Source: Mesorhizobium_K sp040049215 (GTDB lineage Bacteria; Pseudomonadota; Alphaproteobacteria; Rhizobiales; Rhizobiaceae). Taken from it: 64,000 nt of DNA. Shown one piece after another: positions 1 through 7,796 of the stretch. The stretch lies in assembly GCF_040049215.1 (NCBI RefSeq), contig NZ_JBDZDN010000007.1, positions 116,285-180,284 of the forward strand, in the 5' to 3' direction. A model generated the notes under the pieces. The model was not told the origin of the DNA. It did no database searches and was given only the letters and a program-made list of their open reading frames with translations. Made by a program: the position numbers and the translations under genes. Numbering within the stretch: position 1 is the stretch's first letter; each line of letters starts with the position of its first letter.

Positions 1-2
1 TC

Positions 3-1232
3 TGGGACAAGGCGACCGGCAAGCCGATCCACAAGGCCATTGTCTGGCAGGATCGGCGCACCGCGCCGCTCTGCGCGAAGCTGAAGAGGGCCGGGCTGGA
101 GAAAAAATTCGCGCGCAAGACCGGGCTGCTGCTCGACCCCTATTTCTCGGGCACCAAGATCGCCTGGCTGCTGGACAACGTCAAAGGCGCCCGCAGGCGC
201 GCCGAGAAGGGCGAGCTTCTTGCCGGCACCATCGACAGCTTCCTCATCTGGCGCCTGACCAGCGGCAAGGTGCACGCGACCGACGCCACCAATGCGTCGC
301 GCACGCTGCTCTACAACATCGGCAAAAACGCGTGGGACGCCGAACTGCTCGAGCTATTGAAGGTCCCGGCAAAACTCCTGCCCGTGGTGAAGGACTGTGC
401 CGACGACTACGGCATCGCCGACAAGGCCATCTTCGGCGCGGCGATCCCGATCCTCGGCGTTGCCGGCGACCAGCATGCTGCGACCATCGGCCAGGCCTGC
501 TTCAACCCGGGCATGATGAAATCGACCTACGGCACCGGCTGCTTTGCGCTGCTCAACACCGGAGCCGACATCGTGCGTTCGAAGAACCGCCTGCTCACAA
601 CCATCGCTTACCGTCTCGACGGCAAGACCACCTATGCGCTCGAAGGCTCGATCTTCATCGCCGGCGCGGCCGTTCAGTGGCTGCGCGACGGGGCGAAGAT
701 GATCTCCAAGGCCGCGCATAGCGGCGAGCTGGCCGCACAAGCGGACGAGACCCAGAACGTCTATCTCGTGCCGGCCTTCGTCGGTCTGGGCGCCCCACAT
801 TGGGATGCGCATGCGCGGGGCGCGATCTTCGGGCTGACGCGCAACTCGGGCCCGGCCGAATTCGCGCGCGCGGCGCTCGAGGCCGTCGCCTACCAGACGC
901 GCGACCTGCTCGACGCTATGAAGAAGGACTGGATAGGAGCTTCGGCCGGCACGGTGCTGAGGGTAGACGGCGGCATGGTGGCCTCGGACTGGACCATGCA
1001 GAGGCTGGCCGACATTCTGGACGCACCGGTCGACCGCCCGGAGATATTGGAGACGACGGCGCTGGGTGCTGCCTGGCTCGCAGGCTCGCGGGCGGGCGTC
1101 TGGCCGAAAGCAGCGGACTTCGCAAGAAGCTGGGCGCTGGAGCGCCGCTTCAAGCCCGGGATGGACGAGAAGACGCGCGCGGCGAAACTGAGGGGCTGGC
1201 GCGACGCCGTCCGGCGCACGCTCAGCACCTGA
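3..1232 (+). CDS. glpK: Glycerol kinase, 3' part (start lies upstream of the window)
   Basis: Glycerol kinase phosphorylates glycerol to sn-glycerol-3-phosphate with ATP in the cytoplasm. The frame is open from base 3 and begins inside the FGGY kinase N-terminal domain with the family signature IVWQDRRT. It continues through the conserved GVAGDQHAA segment, the GTGCF phosphate-binding loop and VDGGMVASDW, and ends in a normal FGGY C-terminal region. About 409 codons are visible of the roughly 500 usual for the family, so only the first 80-90 residues are missing. The gene converges on the BA14K-type gene, with a hairpin between them. The identification is firm. Confidence 0.95.
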   Translation, partial: WDKATGKPIHKAIVWQDRRTAPLCAKLKRAGLEKKFARKTGLLLDPYFSGTKIAWLLDNVKGARRRAEKGELLAGTIDSFLIWRLTSGKVHATDATNASRTLLYNIGKNAWDAELLELLKVPAKLLPVVKDCADDYGIADKAIFGAAIPILGVAGDQHAATIGQACFNPGMMKSTYGTGCFALLNTGADIVRSKNRLLTTIAYRLDGKTTYALEGSIFIAGAAVQWLRDGAKMISKAAHSGELAAQADETQNVYLVPAFVGLGAPHWDAHARGAIFGLTRNSGPAEFARAALEAVAYQTRDLLDAMKKDWIGASAGTVLRVDGGMVASDWTMQRLADILDAPVDRPEILETTALGAAWLAGSRAGVWPKAADFARSWALERRFKPGMDEKTRAAKLRGWRDAVRRTLST

Positions 1233-1241
1233 CGCAGGAAA

Positions 1242-1269
1242 CCCGCGCCGTTTTCACGACGCGGGCTTT
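1242..1269. terminator. Hairpin terminator between glpK and the BA14K-type gene
   Basis: CCCGCG (1242-1247) pairs with CGCGGG (1260-1265) across a 12-base loop, followed by CTTTC. It lies ten bases after the glpK stop and before the end of the convergent gene, so it could stop transcription from either side. The T tract is short, so strength is uncertain. Confidence 0.55.
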
Positions 1270-1288
1270 CAAGGAAACGAGTCAGCTA

Positions 1289-1759
1289 TCAGCTATAAGG
1301 CGAGTAGCACTGCCTGCGCGGGCCGTCGTAGGGCTGGAACGTATTGTCGTACGCGCGATACGAGCGATAGCGGTCATAGCACCACTGGACGTGCGCGCTG
1401 CCGCCGCCGCGATAATAGGTGTTGCTGTTGGCGATCGCGCCGCCGATGATCGCGCCGGCAATGAAGGCGCCGCCCGGGAACCACCAGCCGTTGTTGTAGT
1501 AGTTGTAGCCTGGACGCTTGTAGCGGTAGCCGCGATGGCCGTTGTAGTAGCCATGGTTGTTTTGCTTGTAAAAACCGCTGTTGCGTCGGAAGTTTCGGCG
1601 CTTCTTGCGCCAGTGGTAGTCGACCGAGACCACGTCCGATGCCTGGAGCGGCTGGGTCTGCGGCACATAGACCGGCGCGGCCGTCGCGGGCACCGCGCCG
1701 GCAATTGCGAACGAAGCCGCAAGCGCCGTGGCGCACAGGGCCGAAAAGAGCTTTCTCAT
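1289..1759 (-). CDS. BA14K-family envelope protein
   Basis: Secreted protein of 156 residues. Residues 1-27 form a signal peptide ending near ATAAP. A basic, Tyr/Asn/Gly-rich middle follows, then a short hydrophobic Gly/Ala stretch (GGAFIAGAIIGGAIA). The C-terminal block HVQWCYDRYRSYRAYDN...CYSPY is the hallmark of the BA14K family, named for a Brucella immunoreactive protein and common in Rhizobiales. The biochemical function is unknown; family members are usually thought to be surface or periplasmic. The ATG follows an AAAGGA ribosome site at good spacing. The gene is convergent with glpK. Confidence 0.85.
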   Translation of the reverse strand: MRKLFSALCATALAASFAIAGAVPATAAPVYVPQTQPLQASDVVSVDYHWRKKRRNFRRNSGFYKQNNHGYYNGHRGYRYKRPGYNYYNNGWWFPGGAFIAGAIIGGAIANSNTYYRGGGSAHVQWCYDRYRSYRAYDNTFQPYDGPRRQCYSPYS

Positions 1760-2028
1760 AATAGATTCCTTTGTCCGAGACGGTTGTCCGTGTCCCTTGT
1801 CGCAGGAAACGGCCGATTGGATAAATAGTTCCCATGTTTATCAAGATTGCCTAATCGTAATGATCCGGCATTGATTCAAATCAAGCTGCATGCCGCTCCC
1901 GCCCTGGCGCCGCGGGGCTGATTCCGGCCGCGGGGAGGCGGCCTGCCGGTAGGCTTTTTACGGTTGACCCGTCCGGGCACTCTCCCTATGTTCCGCGCAA
2001 TTTCGGGGGCGGCATTCGCGCCTCGCGG

Positions 2029-2104
2029 GAGCGCGTAGCTCAGCCGGTAGAGCAACTGACTTTTAATCAGTAGGTCCAGGGTTCGAATCCCTGCGCGCTC
2101 ACCA
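2029..2104 (+). tRNA. tRNA-Lys (anticodon TTT), with encoded CCA
   Basis: A complete cloverleaf: acceptor GAGCGCG (2029-2035) pairs with CGCGCTC (2094-2100), the discriminator A is at 2101, and CCA (2102-2104) is encoded. The anticodon loop CTTTTAA gives TTT. The T arm is GTCCAGGGTTCGAATCCCTG. The 3' half is repeated at 13065, which makes this tRNA gene the attachment site of the island. Confidence 0.97.
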
Positions 2105-2108
2105 GAAA
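2058..2108 (+). repeat. attL: 51-bp direct repeat at the 3' end of tRNA-Lys
   Basis: The 51 bases from GACTTTTAATCAG to CACCAGAAA are identical to 13065-13115. The repeat starts at the anticodon stem and ends four bases past CCA. This is the expected geometry for a tyrosine-integrase site that regenerates the tRNA 3' end on insertion. Confidence 0.95.
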
Positions 2109-2516
2109 TTTCTAAATAAAATCATAGCGGTAACGGGAAGCGCAACTTTCCGTTCCGTTGCGATTTACGGCTCCGGGTAACGCATGGGGTAACAAAATTT
2201 CGGAAAGAGCCTTCGTTTACAACAGTCGCGACACTTTCGTTCGGGTTCGCCCGGCGCCACCTACGGCAGCGCCATGAGGGCACCTGAAATTGCCACCGGT
2301 TACCGCGCCCAGATCCATTGCCGCGCGCCGTCGGAGTTCATGCCGCTGGCACAATTCCCTCGTCGGTAAGGTCTGTCGGCATCGAGCATCCGCGTTGTTG
2401 ACCATCGCGTGCTGGGGCGCCTCGCCGTGTCCTACGCAACCCGGGACGCGACACTAGGCGGCAAGCTTATCGACCAGCCGTTCGACGCTAGTAAAGTGCC
2501 ATTGCCCGCCAGGCGC
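2109..2516. other. Left-end non-coding region of the island with GGTAAC motifs
   Basis: No convincing gene is seen in these 408 bases. The first 90 bases are AT-richer than their surroundings. The region contains GGTAAC (2129-2134), GGGTAAC (2175-2181) and GGGGTAAC (2186-2193); the last two are 11 bases apart, about one helical turn. The same GGGGTAAC octamer occurs near the right end (12924-12931). These may be integrase arm-type sites. Short open frames here have no recognisable product. Confidence 0.5.
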
Positions 2517-3598
2517 CTAGCGGGAGTGGAGGAGGTTCTTGGCTTCCTTCAAATCGATGCGGAAGCTGTATCCATGGGTCTGGAGGAGTTGCAGTAAATG
2601 AGGCCCATCAATGAGAGTTATTGGCTTGCCCTTGGCAAAGGCAAATGCATCAGGGCCAAACGAACTCGTTGTCACAAGAAACCCTCGATTGGCTCCTTCG
2701 TTCTGTACGGTCCCGAATAGGTCCCTTACCGCCGAAACCTCGACAGTGTTCACGTATCGCTTTGCCTGAATCACGAATTTGCCGCCATGGATAGGGTCAG
2801 GATCGTGAACAATGGCATCGACACCGTAGTCGCGACTGGCCCGGGTAACGTGAACCTCTGCCAATGCATTGCGAGCGGAGAACATCTTCGAGAACAACTC
2901 CCGAACGATGTGTTCGAAGTCTTCCCAATTCATCGCCGCCAGGTTCGTCTTGGAGTCGAGTTTATCGACGACCTCGCGGCCCTTAACGATTCTTTTGTCG
3001 TCGGTGTCGAACACTAGGACCGGACGAACCGCAGACAGATCCTGAAATGATGGGGAAGCGACACCTTTCAGAGACCTGAAGCAAAGCTTGGGATCGACTT
3101 CGGCGATGTTAATGTTCCCGAATTCCTCACGCGTTGCGGCGAGGGAACCTACGATCTGGTTCATTTGTCGGCCATTGCTTCGATTGATGAAGCTGAGCCG
3201 CACATTCACGCCAACGAAATTGACAGACTTCAGTCCGGGTGTTGTGAACACCTCATGGATCAGGCGAAGCGGAATAGAGTGGACAAGAAGCTCCTGCGCC
3301 GCTCGGACCTCCTTCTCTGACGCGGGTCGTATTTTGGTTGCGAGTTCGACAGCAAACGGGACCTTTTCGAGATCAGGCAAAGACAGCGTGTAAAGCAGAA
3401 CGCCTTCAGTGGGATCAAACCTGACCTCGATTTCCCGGCCAAGTGCGAGTGGCATCGGTATCGCGCGATAAAGCAGAGCCGCCAAAGCTTCTATGCCCTG
3501 CTTCGATGTCGGCTCGACGCCTTTCGCAAGCGGATCCAGGGCCGCTCGTTCCTCATCGAATCGGCGCTTATTGGTCAAGTAGGCATTCGTGGCCTGTT
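2517..3598 (-). pseudogene. Mrr-like restriction endonuclease, 3' part (interrupted gene)
   Basis: This is the C-terminal 360 codons of a split gene. The last 130 residues form an Mrr-type PD-(D/E)xK nuclease domain: MNWEDFEHIVRELFSKM, then DYGVDA with the metal-binding Asp, then FVIQAKRY carrying the Q-x-K form of the active site. Such nucleases usually cleave modified foreign DNA (type IV restriction). The region before it has no named domain that I recognise. The 5' part lies at 7797-8366 beyond the inserted unit, and joining the two across a single CTAG keeps the frame (552 codons with stop). A TTG at 3578 could start a product of about 353 residues that still holds the catalytic domain, so residual activity cannot be excluded. 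Confidence 0.85.
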
Positions 3599-3602
3599 CT
3601 AG
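3599..3602. repeat. CTAG target-site duplication, left copy
   Basis: CTAG directly abuts the GGTCAGGAC end of the inserted unit and is matched by CTAG at 7793-7796. IS5-type elements are known to duplicate 2-4 bp TA-containing targets such as YTAR. Keeping one copy restores the host reading frame exactly. Confidence 0.8.
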
Positions 3603-3620
3603 GGTCAGGACCTATAAATA
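3601..3620 (+). repeat. Left inverted repeat of the IS5-type unit
   Basis: AGGGTCAGGAC is identical to the complement of the right end (7784-7794). The next bases, CTATAA against TCATAA, are similar. The first two bases overlap the CTAG duplication, so the true boundary is probably 3603. Confidence 0.8.
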
Positions 3621-3667
3621 GGCCCCAAACTCAATGGCCGCTCCTACCAAGAGCAAAAACCGGGCTA

Positions 3668-3719
3668 TGTCCGGGTTGCGGACAAAACGGACGTTCCGTG
3701 CTTCGCGTCGCCACTTCCG
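3668..3719 (+). repeat. Left copy of a diverged repeat flanking the passenger genes
   Basis: A small hairpin, TGTCCG-GGTTG-CGGACA (3668-3684), is followed by a GTTCC...CTTC...GTCGCCA segment. A similar arrangement, TGTCC...GCGGACA then CGTTGCTTCC...GTCGCCA, occurs at 6952-7000 on the other side of the passenger genes. By eye the two are clearly diverged. They could be a relic of how the cargo was acquired, or two copies of a common intergenic element. Confidence 0.35.
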
Positions 3720-3731
3720 TTCAGTCGGCCG

Positions 3732-4415
3732 TTACCCAGAGTCTGGCTGCCTTAGGCCATGGATCGCGAGAAGGGGGTCTGCGGGCCACCTGTCCACTAA
3801 CTCACGACGATCACCAATGCCCTCGATCTGGCGAGAGTCAAACACGACGCGAAGCAGCTTTTCCTTTAGGCCTACGGCTATGGGCTCTTTCACAACGAGA
3901 GTTCGCTGAAACACAGTTCCGACAATAACGTCGAGCAAGAACTGAGTGTCATCAAAGGTAAGATCTCCACGGGCCTTGGCGCGGTCGAGAGCCTCGGCTG
4001 CAGACTTGCGCCAGGGATAAACGAATCTATCACGGAAGATTTCCGCCATCACCTTGTCTTCGCTTGCAGTGGTGATCGCGGCGAATATGACGATTGAGGC
4101 GAGCCGTCGCGAGAAAGTCTCAATGAGTTGGCTGATCGCCGCGTCCAAGTCGGCAAAGGAATTTCCGGTGTCGGGTACCTCGCCGATGGATATGTCGTTC
4201 CCGGCTGCCTCAAGGACCAGCTCGCCCTTCGTGCGCCACCAGCGATAGATGGTGGCTTTGCTGACGGCGGCCTTTTTCGCAACCCCTTCGACCGTCAAGC
4301 GGGCGTAGCCCTCCTTCAAGAGCTGGGTTCGAACAGTCGAAAGAATCGCGTCCTTCGAGTTCTCGCTTCTCGGGCGACCAGTCCTCTTGTTGTCACTTTC
4401 TGTTTCGTTCCGCAT
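3732..4415 (-). CDS. TetR/AcrR-family transcriptional regulator (passenger gene)
   Basis: Ligand-responsive repressor type, 227 residues. Residues 14-60 form the TetR helix-turn-helix, with the typical run LTVEGVAKKAAVSKATIYRWW followed by the KGEL turn. The C-terminal two thirds is a helical ligand and dimer domain of the kind found in TetR C-terminal subfamilies. The gene is divergent from the CPBP protease gene with about 100 bases between them, which suggests it controls that operon and itself. A candidate operator lies in this gap. The ligand is unknown. The gene is inside the IS5-type unit, so it is part of the passenger cargo and not the island backbone. Confidence 0.85.
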   Translation of the reverse strand: MRNETESDNKRTGRPRSENSKDAILSTVRTQLLKEGYARLTVEGVAKKAAVSKATIYRWWRTKGELVLEAAGNDISIGEVPDTGNSFADLDAAISQLIETFSRRLASIVIFAAITTASEDKVMAEIFRDRFVYPWRKSAAEALDRAKARGDLTFDDTQFLLDVIVGTVFQRTLVVKEPIAVGLKEKLLRVVFDSRQIEGIGDRRELVDRWPADPLLAIHGLRQPDSG

Positions 4416-4465
4416 CGCATTCCCGCGCGTTCAGCCGATGTGGTGTAGAGCGGATTTTCCCCATC

Positions 4466-4514
4466 TTGACAAGAATCGAAACGGTACGCATCGTATATTA
4501 ATCTGAGAATAGAC
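4466..4514 (+). promoter_or_regulatory. Promoter/operator region between tetR and the CPBP gene
   Basis: TTGACA (4466-4471) is a consensus -35 box. A well-spaced -10 is not obvious; TATATT at 4494-4499 is 22 bases away. The palindrome TACG-CAT-CGTA (4485-4495) lies between them and is a reasonable TetR-family operator, placed so that binding would block the promoter. This is an inference from position and symmetry only. Confidence 0.45.
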
Positions 4515-5312
4515 ATGGTGGGGTGCAGCATGAGCGCCATTCGCCGCTTTGCCGACACCCATCCATTCTGGTTCGTCGTCGCCTTGTCCATCTTTCAGCC
4601 AGCACTCGCCATCCCGGTTGTCGCCGTGGGCAAGGCTCTGGGCACGTCGTTGGAACCTATTCGCCTGGCCGTGCCCGTCGTCCAGTCAGTGTTCATCATC
4701 TGGTTCATCTGGACCATGGGATGGAGCCGGGCCTGCGGACTTACCGGCACGGTGCGGAACGCCTACCTTCTGATATTCCCGGCCATCGTTCATTTTGTTC
4801 CGGCACTGCTCCATGGCACGGTTTCGATCCCGGCGGCCGGGGTATCACTGTTCTTTTTCGCCGTACTTACGACCGGGATCAGCGAGGAGGGGTTGACGCG
4901 CGGCGTCGCGATCCCGCTGCTCCTGAGGTACGGCAAGTGGGCCGCTGTCTTGTTGGCGGCGGTGATGTTTTCGTTGGGGCACCTGACCAACGCCTTCTTT
5001 CAGGATCTCTCGCTCTTCGCTTGGATCGAAGTGTTCGCGGCGACATTTGGGATGGGTGTGCTCTACGGTGCCCTGCTTCTGCGGACCGGCAGCCTCTTGC
5101 CGTTGATCTATCTGCACACGATCGAGGACTACATCTATGTGACCTCCGGCACTGCTGGGCCCTACGTCGCGGTCCCGCTTGGGTTTGGTCCGCATCTGTT
5201 GTTGTCCGGCGCCTATATCTTGGCGGGACTATTGCTGATGTTCACCGTCACTGAGGAAGACATCGCCGAGCGAATGCTCGGCGGCACCGCCGAAGGGGCG
5301 GGAGCGGCCTAA
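4515..5312 (+). CDS. CPBP-family intramembrane metalloprotease (passenger gene)
   Basis: Polytopic membrane protein of 265 residues with about seven hydrophobic segments. Around residues 122-130 is the EExxxR motif (EEGLTR), and near 152-156 is FxxxH (FSLGH). These are the first two catalytic motifs of the CPBP (Abi, Rce1-like) family. A third histidine segment, LHTIEDY, follows in a later helix. Bacterial members process membrane-bound peptides or give bacteriocin immunity; the substrate here is unknown. The stop codon overlaps the start of the next gene by one base (TAATG), so the two are translationally coupled. Start could be ATG 4515 or ATG 4530. The gene is likely repressed by the divergent TetR protein. 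Confidence 0.85.
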   Translation: MVGCSMSAIRRFADTHPFWFVVALSIFQPALAIPVVAVGKALGTSLEPIRLAVPVVQSVFIIWFIWTMGWSRACGLTGTVRNAYLLIFPAIVHFVPALLHGTVSIPAAGVSLFFFAVLTTGISEEGLTRGVAIPLLLRYGKWAAVLLAAVMFSLGHLTNAFFQDLSLFAWIEVFAATFGMGVLYGALLLRTGSLLPLIYLHTIEDYIYVTSGTAGPYVAVPLGFGPHLLLSGAYILAGLLLMFTVTEEDIAERMLGGTAEGAGAA

Positions 5313-6811
5313 TGCTCAGGATGCTGGTCGCTCTCGCCAGCGTCGTCTCGGCTGGGCTGGTCGAGGCCCAGACCCGCGACGACCTTGCGGCCGCGGTTGC
5401 TGCCGTTGAGGCTTCGGCTCCGGCAGCGCTTGTCAGGCACGGCGTGCCAGGGGTTGCCGTGGCCATGGTGATCGACGGCGAACCCGTCTGGGCCGGCGGC
5501 TTTGGCGTCGCGGATGTCGAGACCGGGGCCCGAGTGACCGCGGACTCGGTTTTCGAGATCGCCTCAGTCACAAAGCCGGTCACAGCCTGGGCGATGCTGA
5601 GGTTGGCCGAAGAAGGACGGATCGACCTAGACGCGCCGATCGAAACCTACCTTGGCGGCTGGACCTTGCCGCCGTCGGAGTTCGACCATTCCGGGGTGAC
5701 GGGACGTTCAATCCTGGCGCACGGGGCCGGGCTGGGTGCTGGCGGCGATTCCGGCGGCCCCCCGGCGGCTTCGGTTCCGACGCTTGTCGAGGCCGCAAAC
5801 GGCGCCGGGATGGAATACGGGCCGATCCGGGTCACCCATCCACCGGGAGAAGCCTACCATTATTCCTCCAAGGGCTTCGTCCTACTGGAAATGGCTGTCG
5901 AGACCATCACCGGCGAGCCCTTCGCCTTGTATGTGACCCGTGAAGTCCTTGACCCGCTTGGGATGACCGACAGTTCATTCGGCTGGACGCCTGGGCTTGA
6001 GGCGCGGGCCGCCTGGGGTCACGACTGGTACGGCAGGCGGCTGCCGCATTACAGCCATGCAACCAAAGCGCAGGGCGGAATTGTTGCGACCGCGACCGAC
6101 GTGGCGAAGTTCCTCGCGGCCTCGATGAGCGGTCCGGACGGGGTCGAACCGGGTCGCGGCGTGATCTCGCCGGGTTCAGTGAAGGCCACCTTCACCCCGT
6201 TTCCCTTCGAAGCTGACCAGAGCGCGGTCGGCCTCGGCTACAACCTGCACCTGGATGGTGAGACGCTGGTCGCGCGGAAGAGCGGCGACCACCGTGGCTA
6301 CAAAGCGATTGTTTTCTCAATGCCCGAGATCGGCGCAGGGCTGGTAATCCTTGCGAACAGCGACCGTGCCGCGCCTGGAATATTCGCCGACATTGCGTGT
6401 CCCTGGAGCGAAGCCTTGCCCGGCAATCCGATGCGCAATGTTTGCGGTCAACTCCGGACTCTCCGCAACGCGCACTGGTTTGCCGGGGGAATTGCAGCGC
6501 TGATTGGTCTCTTGATCAGCGGGAGAGTGGTGGTGGACCTGCGCCGGAGAAAGAGGGACGGTCCCAGGCAGTCCTCAGCGTTGCGTCGCGTGTTTGCACT
6601 GTTGCTCCTCGCGTTGCTCATGGGTTGGTGGGTCTATTGGTATTCTGACATCCCTCTGCGTCTGCAGGGCTTCCCCCCGACGTTCTACACTGTCAGAGCG
6701 ACTCTATGGCCCACTGCCTTCGTTTGGGTGAGCCTCGGTCTCAGTGCACTTATCGCGGGGGTCTGCCTCGCGGTGCTCAGTCCGAGAAAACCTGGGCAAA
6801 CCCGGGCATAG
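5312..6811 (+). CDS. Beta-lactamase-fold serine hydrolase with C-terminal membrane anchor (passenger gene)
   Basis: Protein of 499 residues. Residues 1-19 form a signal peptide. Residues 30-365 are a class-C beta-lactamase/PBP-like domain with the SxxK nucleophile motif S-V-T-K (about 85-88). The second motif, normally YxN, reads Y-S-S (about 184-186). The third, normally KTG or HxG, is H-R-G (about 327-329). Three hydrophobic helices follow (roughly 395-415, 430-450 and 465-490), placing the enzyme outside the membrane. This build is seen in PbpE/AmpH-like esterases and peptidases, so true beta-lactam hydrolysis is uncertain. It is coupled to the CPBP protease gene and probably shares TetR control. 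Start ATG overlaps the previous stop. Confidence 0.85.
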   Translation: MLRMLVALASVVSAGLVEAQTRDDLAAAVAAVEASAPAALVRHGVPGVAVAMVIDGEPVWAGGFGVADVETGARVTADSVFEIASVTKPVTAWAMLRLAEEGRIDLDAPIETYLGGWTLPPSEFDHSGVTGRSILAHGAGLGAGGDSGGPPAASVPTLVEAANGAGMEYGPIRVTHPPGEAYHYSSKGFVLLEMAVETITGEPFALYVTREVLDPLGMTDSSFGWTPGLEARAAWGHDWYGRRLPHYSHATKAQGGIVATATDVAKFLAASMSGPDGVEPGRGVISPGSVKATFTPFPFEADQSAVGLGYNLHLDGETLVARKSGDHRGYKAIVFSMPEIGAGLVILANSDRAAPGIFADIACPWSEALPGNPMRNVCGQLRTLRNAHWFAGGIAALIGLLISGRVVVDLRRRKRDGPRQSSALRRVFALLLLALLMGWWVYWYSDIPLRLQGFPPTFYTVRATLWPTAFVWVSLGLSALIAGVCLAVLSPRKPGQTRA

Positions 6812-7028
6812 TGATCGCGAGGTCACGTACCTCTCCAACATCCACGGTTCGCTTGTTTCCTCATACCTGATCCGAAAGGCGCGTCGAGCAAATTGGAAGT
6901 CCTCTTCGGGCTCTGAGCCGACATCTGACGGTTTTTGTCGGATGACGGGTTTGTCCCGGACCGCGGACATCACTCGTTGCTTCCATCGGCGTCGCCATCG
7001 TGATTCAAGGGCGGCAGGAGGATTGTCC
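6812..7028. other. Gap between passenger hydrolase and transposase
   Basis: No gene is seen in these 217 bases. The gap holds the right copy of the diverged repeat (6952-7000, with TGTCC...GGACA) and the transposase ribosome site AGGAGG (7016-7021). It does not contain a GGTCAGGAC-like IS end, which is why the left end of the unit is placed at 3603. Confidence 0.6.
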
Positions 7029-7783
7029 ATGTCGCATCTATACTGGCTCGACCAAGCGCGCCTGAAACGCATCGAGCACATGTTCCCGAAACCACGCGGC
7101 GTTGCTCGCTCTGACGACCGTACGGTTCTGAGCGGAATAATCCATGTCATCCGCAATGGCCTGCGATGGCGGGATGCACCAGCCGAGTATGGTCCGCACA
7201 AAACACTCTACAATCGGTTTGTGCGATGGTCACGCCTGGGTGTCTTTGCGCGCATCTTCCGGGAACTGGCAGAACCGGGGTCGGACGGTGAAACCATCAT
7301 GATCGACAGCACCAACCTGAAAGCGCACCGAACGGCGGTAAGCCTCTCAAAAGGGGGACTCGGACGCGAGCCATAGGTCGAACCAAAGGTGGTCTGAACA
7401 GCAAGTTGCACACGGTCTGCGACGGACGCGGGCGACCTCTGACTTTCTTCCTCTCAGTCGGGCAAATGAGCGATGCCAAAGGTGCGCTGGTTTTGCTTGG
7501 CAGCCTGCCACCCGCCAAAACGCTGCTGGGCGACAAAGGATATGATGCAGACTGGTTCCGGGTGGCGCTGGCCAAGCGCGGCATCAGTGCGTGCATTCCC
7601 GCCCGTCGAGGACGACGGAATCCTGCCGACCACGATGCCACGCTCTATCGCAAGCGGCACCGGGTCAAGAACTTGTTTGCTCGACTGAAGGACTGGCGTC
7701 GTATCGCGACCCGTTATGACCGATGCGGAGAACTGTTCCTGTCGGCAGTCTGCATCGCCGCAACCGTCATCTTTTGGTTATGA
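7029..7783 (+). CDS. IS5-family transposase, made by -1 frameshift, probable catalytic Glu to Lys change
   Basis: The first frame (7029-7376) encodes the N-terminal half, with NGLRWRDAPAEYGPHKTLYNR and the first catalytic Asp in MIDSTNLKAHRT. The second frame continues to 7783 with IGRTKGG, the second Asp in GDKGYDADWF, and the C-terminal RLKDWRRIATRYDR. A slip at AAAAGGG (7349-7355) joins them into about 251 residues, the usual size for the IS427 group of IS5. ATG 7029 follows a strong AGGAGG. In relatives recalled from memory, the helix before RLKDWRR carries the third catalytic residue, as in VEN or IEI. Here it reads V-K-N (AAG at 7667-7669), so the enzyme may be inactive. Confidence 0.85.
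7349..7355 (+). other. Slippery heptamer A_AAA_GGG for -1 frameshifting in the transposase
   Basis: In the phase of the first frame the sequence reads tcA AAA GGG gga, which fits the X_XXY_YYZ rule. The -1 frame is the one that carries the second half of the transposase. The first frame ends with TAG 19 bases further on. Confidence 0.7.
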
Positions 7784-7794
7784 GTCCTGACCCT
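7773..7794 (-). repeat. Right inverted repeat of the IS5-type unit
   Basis: GTCCTGACCCT (7784-7794) is the exact complement of the left end. The transposase stop TGA (7781-7783) overlaps the repeat. The boundary is probably 7792, with CTAG following. Confidence 0.8.
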
Positions 7795-7796
7795 AG
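7793..7796. repeat. CTAG target-site duplication, right copy
   Basis: Matches CTAG at 3599-3602. In the minus-strand host gene these bases supply codon CTA and the first base of the following GAA codon. Confidence 0.8.

Larger units (their letters stand above)
3603..7792 (+). mobile_element. IS5-family unit carrying tetR, CPBP protease and serine hydrolase passenger genes
   Basis: The 4190-bp unit begins GGTCAGGACCTATAA and ends TTATGAGTCCTGACC, so the ends are imperfect inverted repeats (16 of 20 match when the flanking AG is included). CTAG lies on both sides. An IS5-family transposase (7029-7783) reads toward the right end, and its stop codon lies inside the right repeat, as expected. No second left end is seen just upstream of the transposase, where an IS of 0.8-0.9 kb would normally have one. 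The passenger genes therefore lie between the left repeat and the transposase. Precise restoration of the host gene supports one insertion event at this CTAG. The cargo may have joined the IS before or after that event. Confidence 0.75.

Noticed and set aside
2217..2405. 62-residue minus-strand frame near attL
   Set aside because: No ribosome site and no recognisable family; it lies in the island end region beside the GGGGTAAC motifs.
3601..7794. Composite transposon with two IS copies flanking the cargo
   Set aside because: There is only one transposase. The left side carries just an inverted end without transposase sequence, and flanking CTAG copies fit a single unit.
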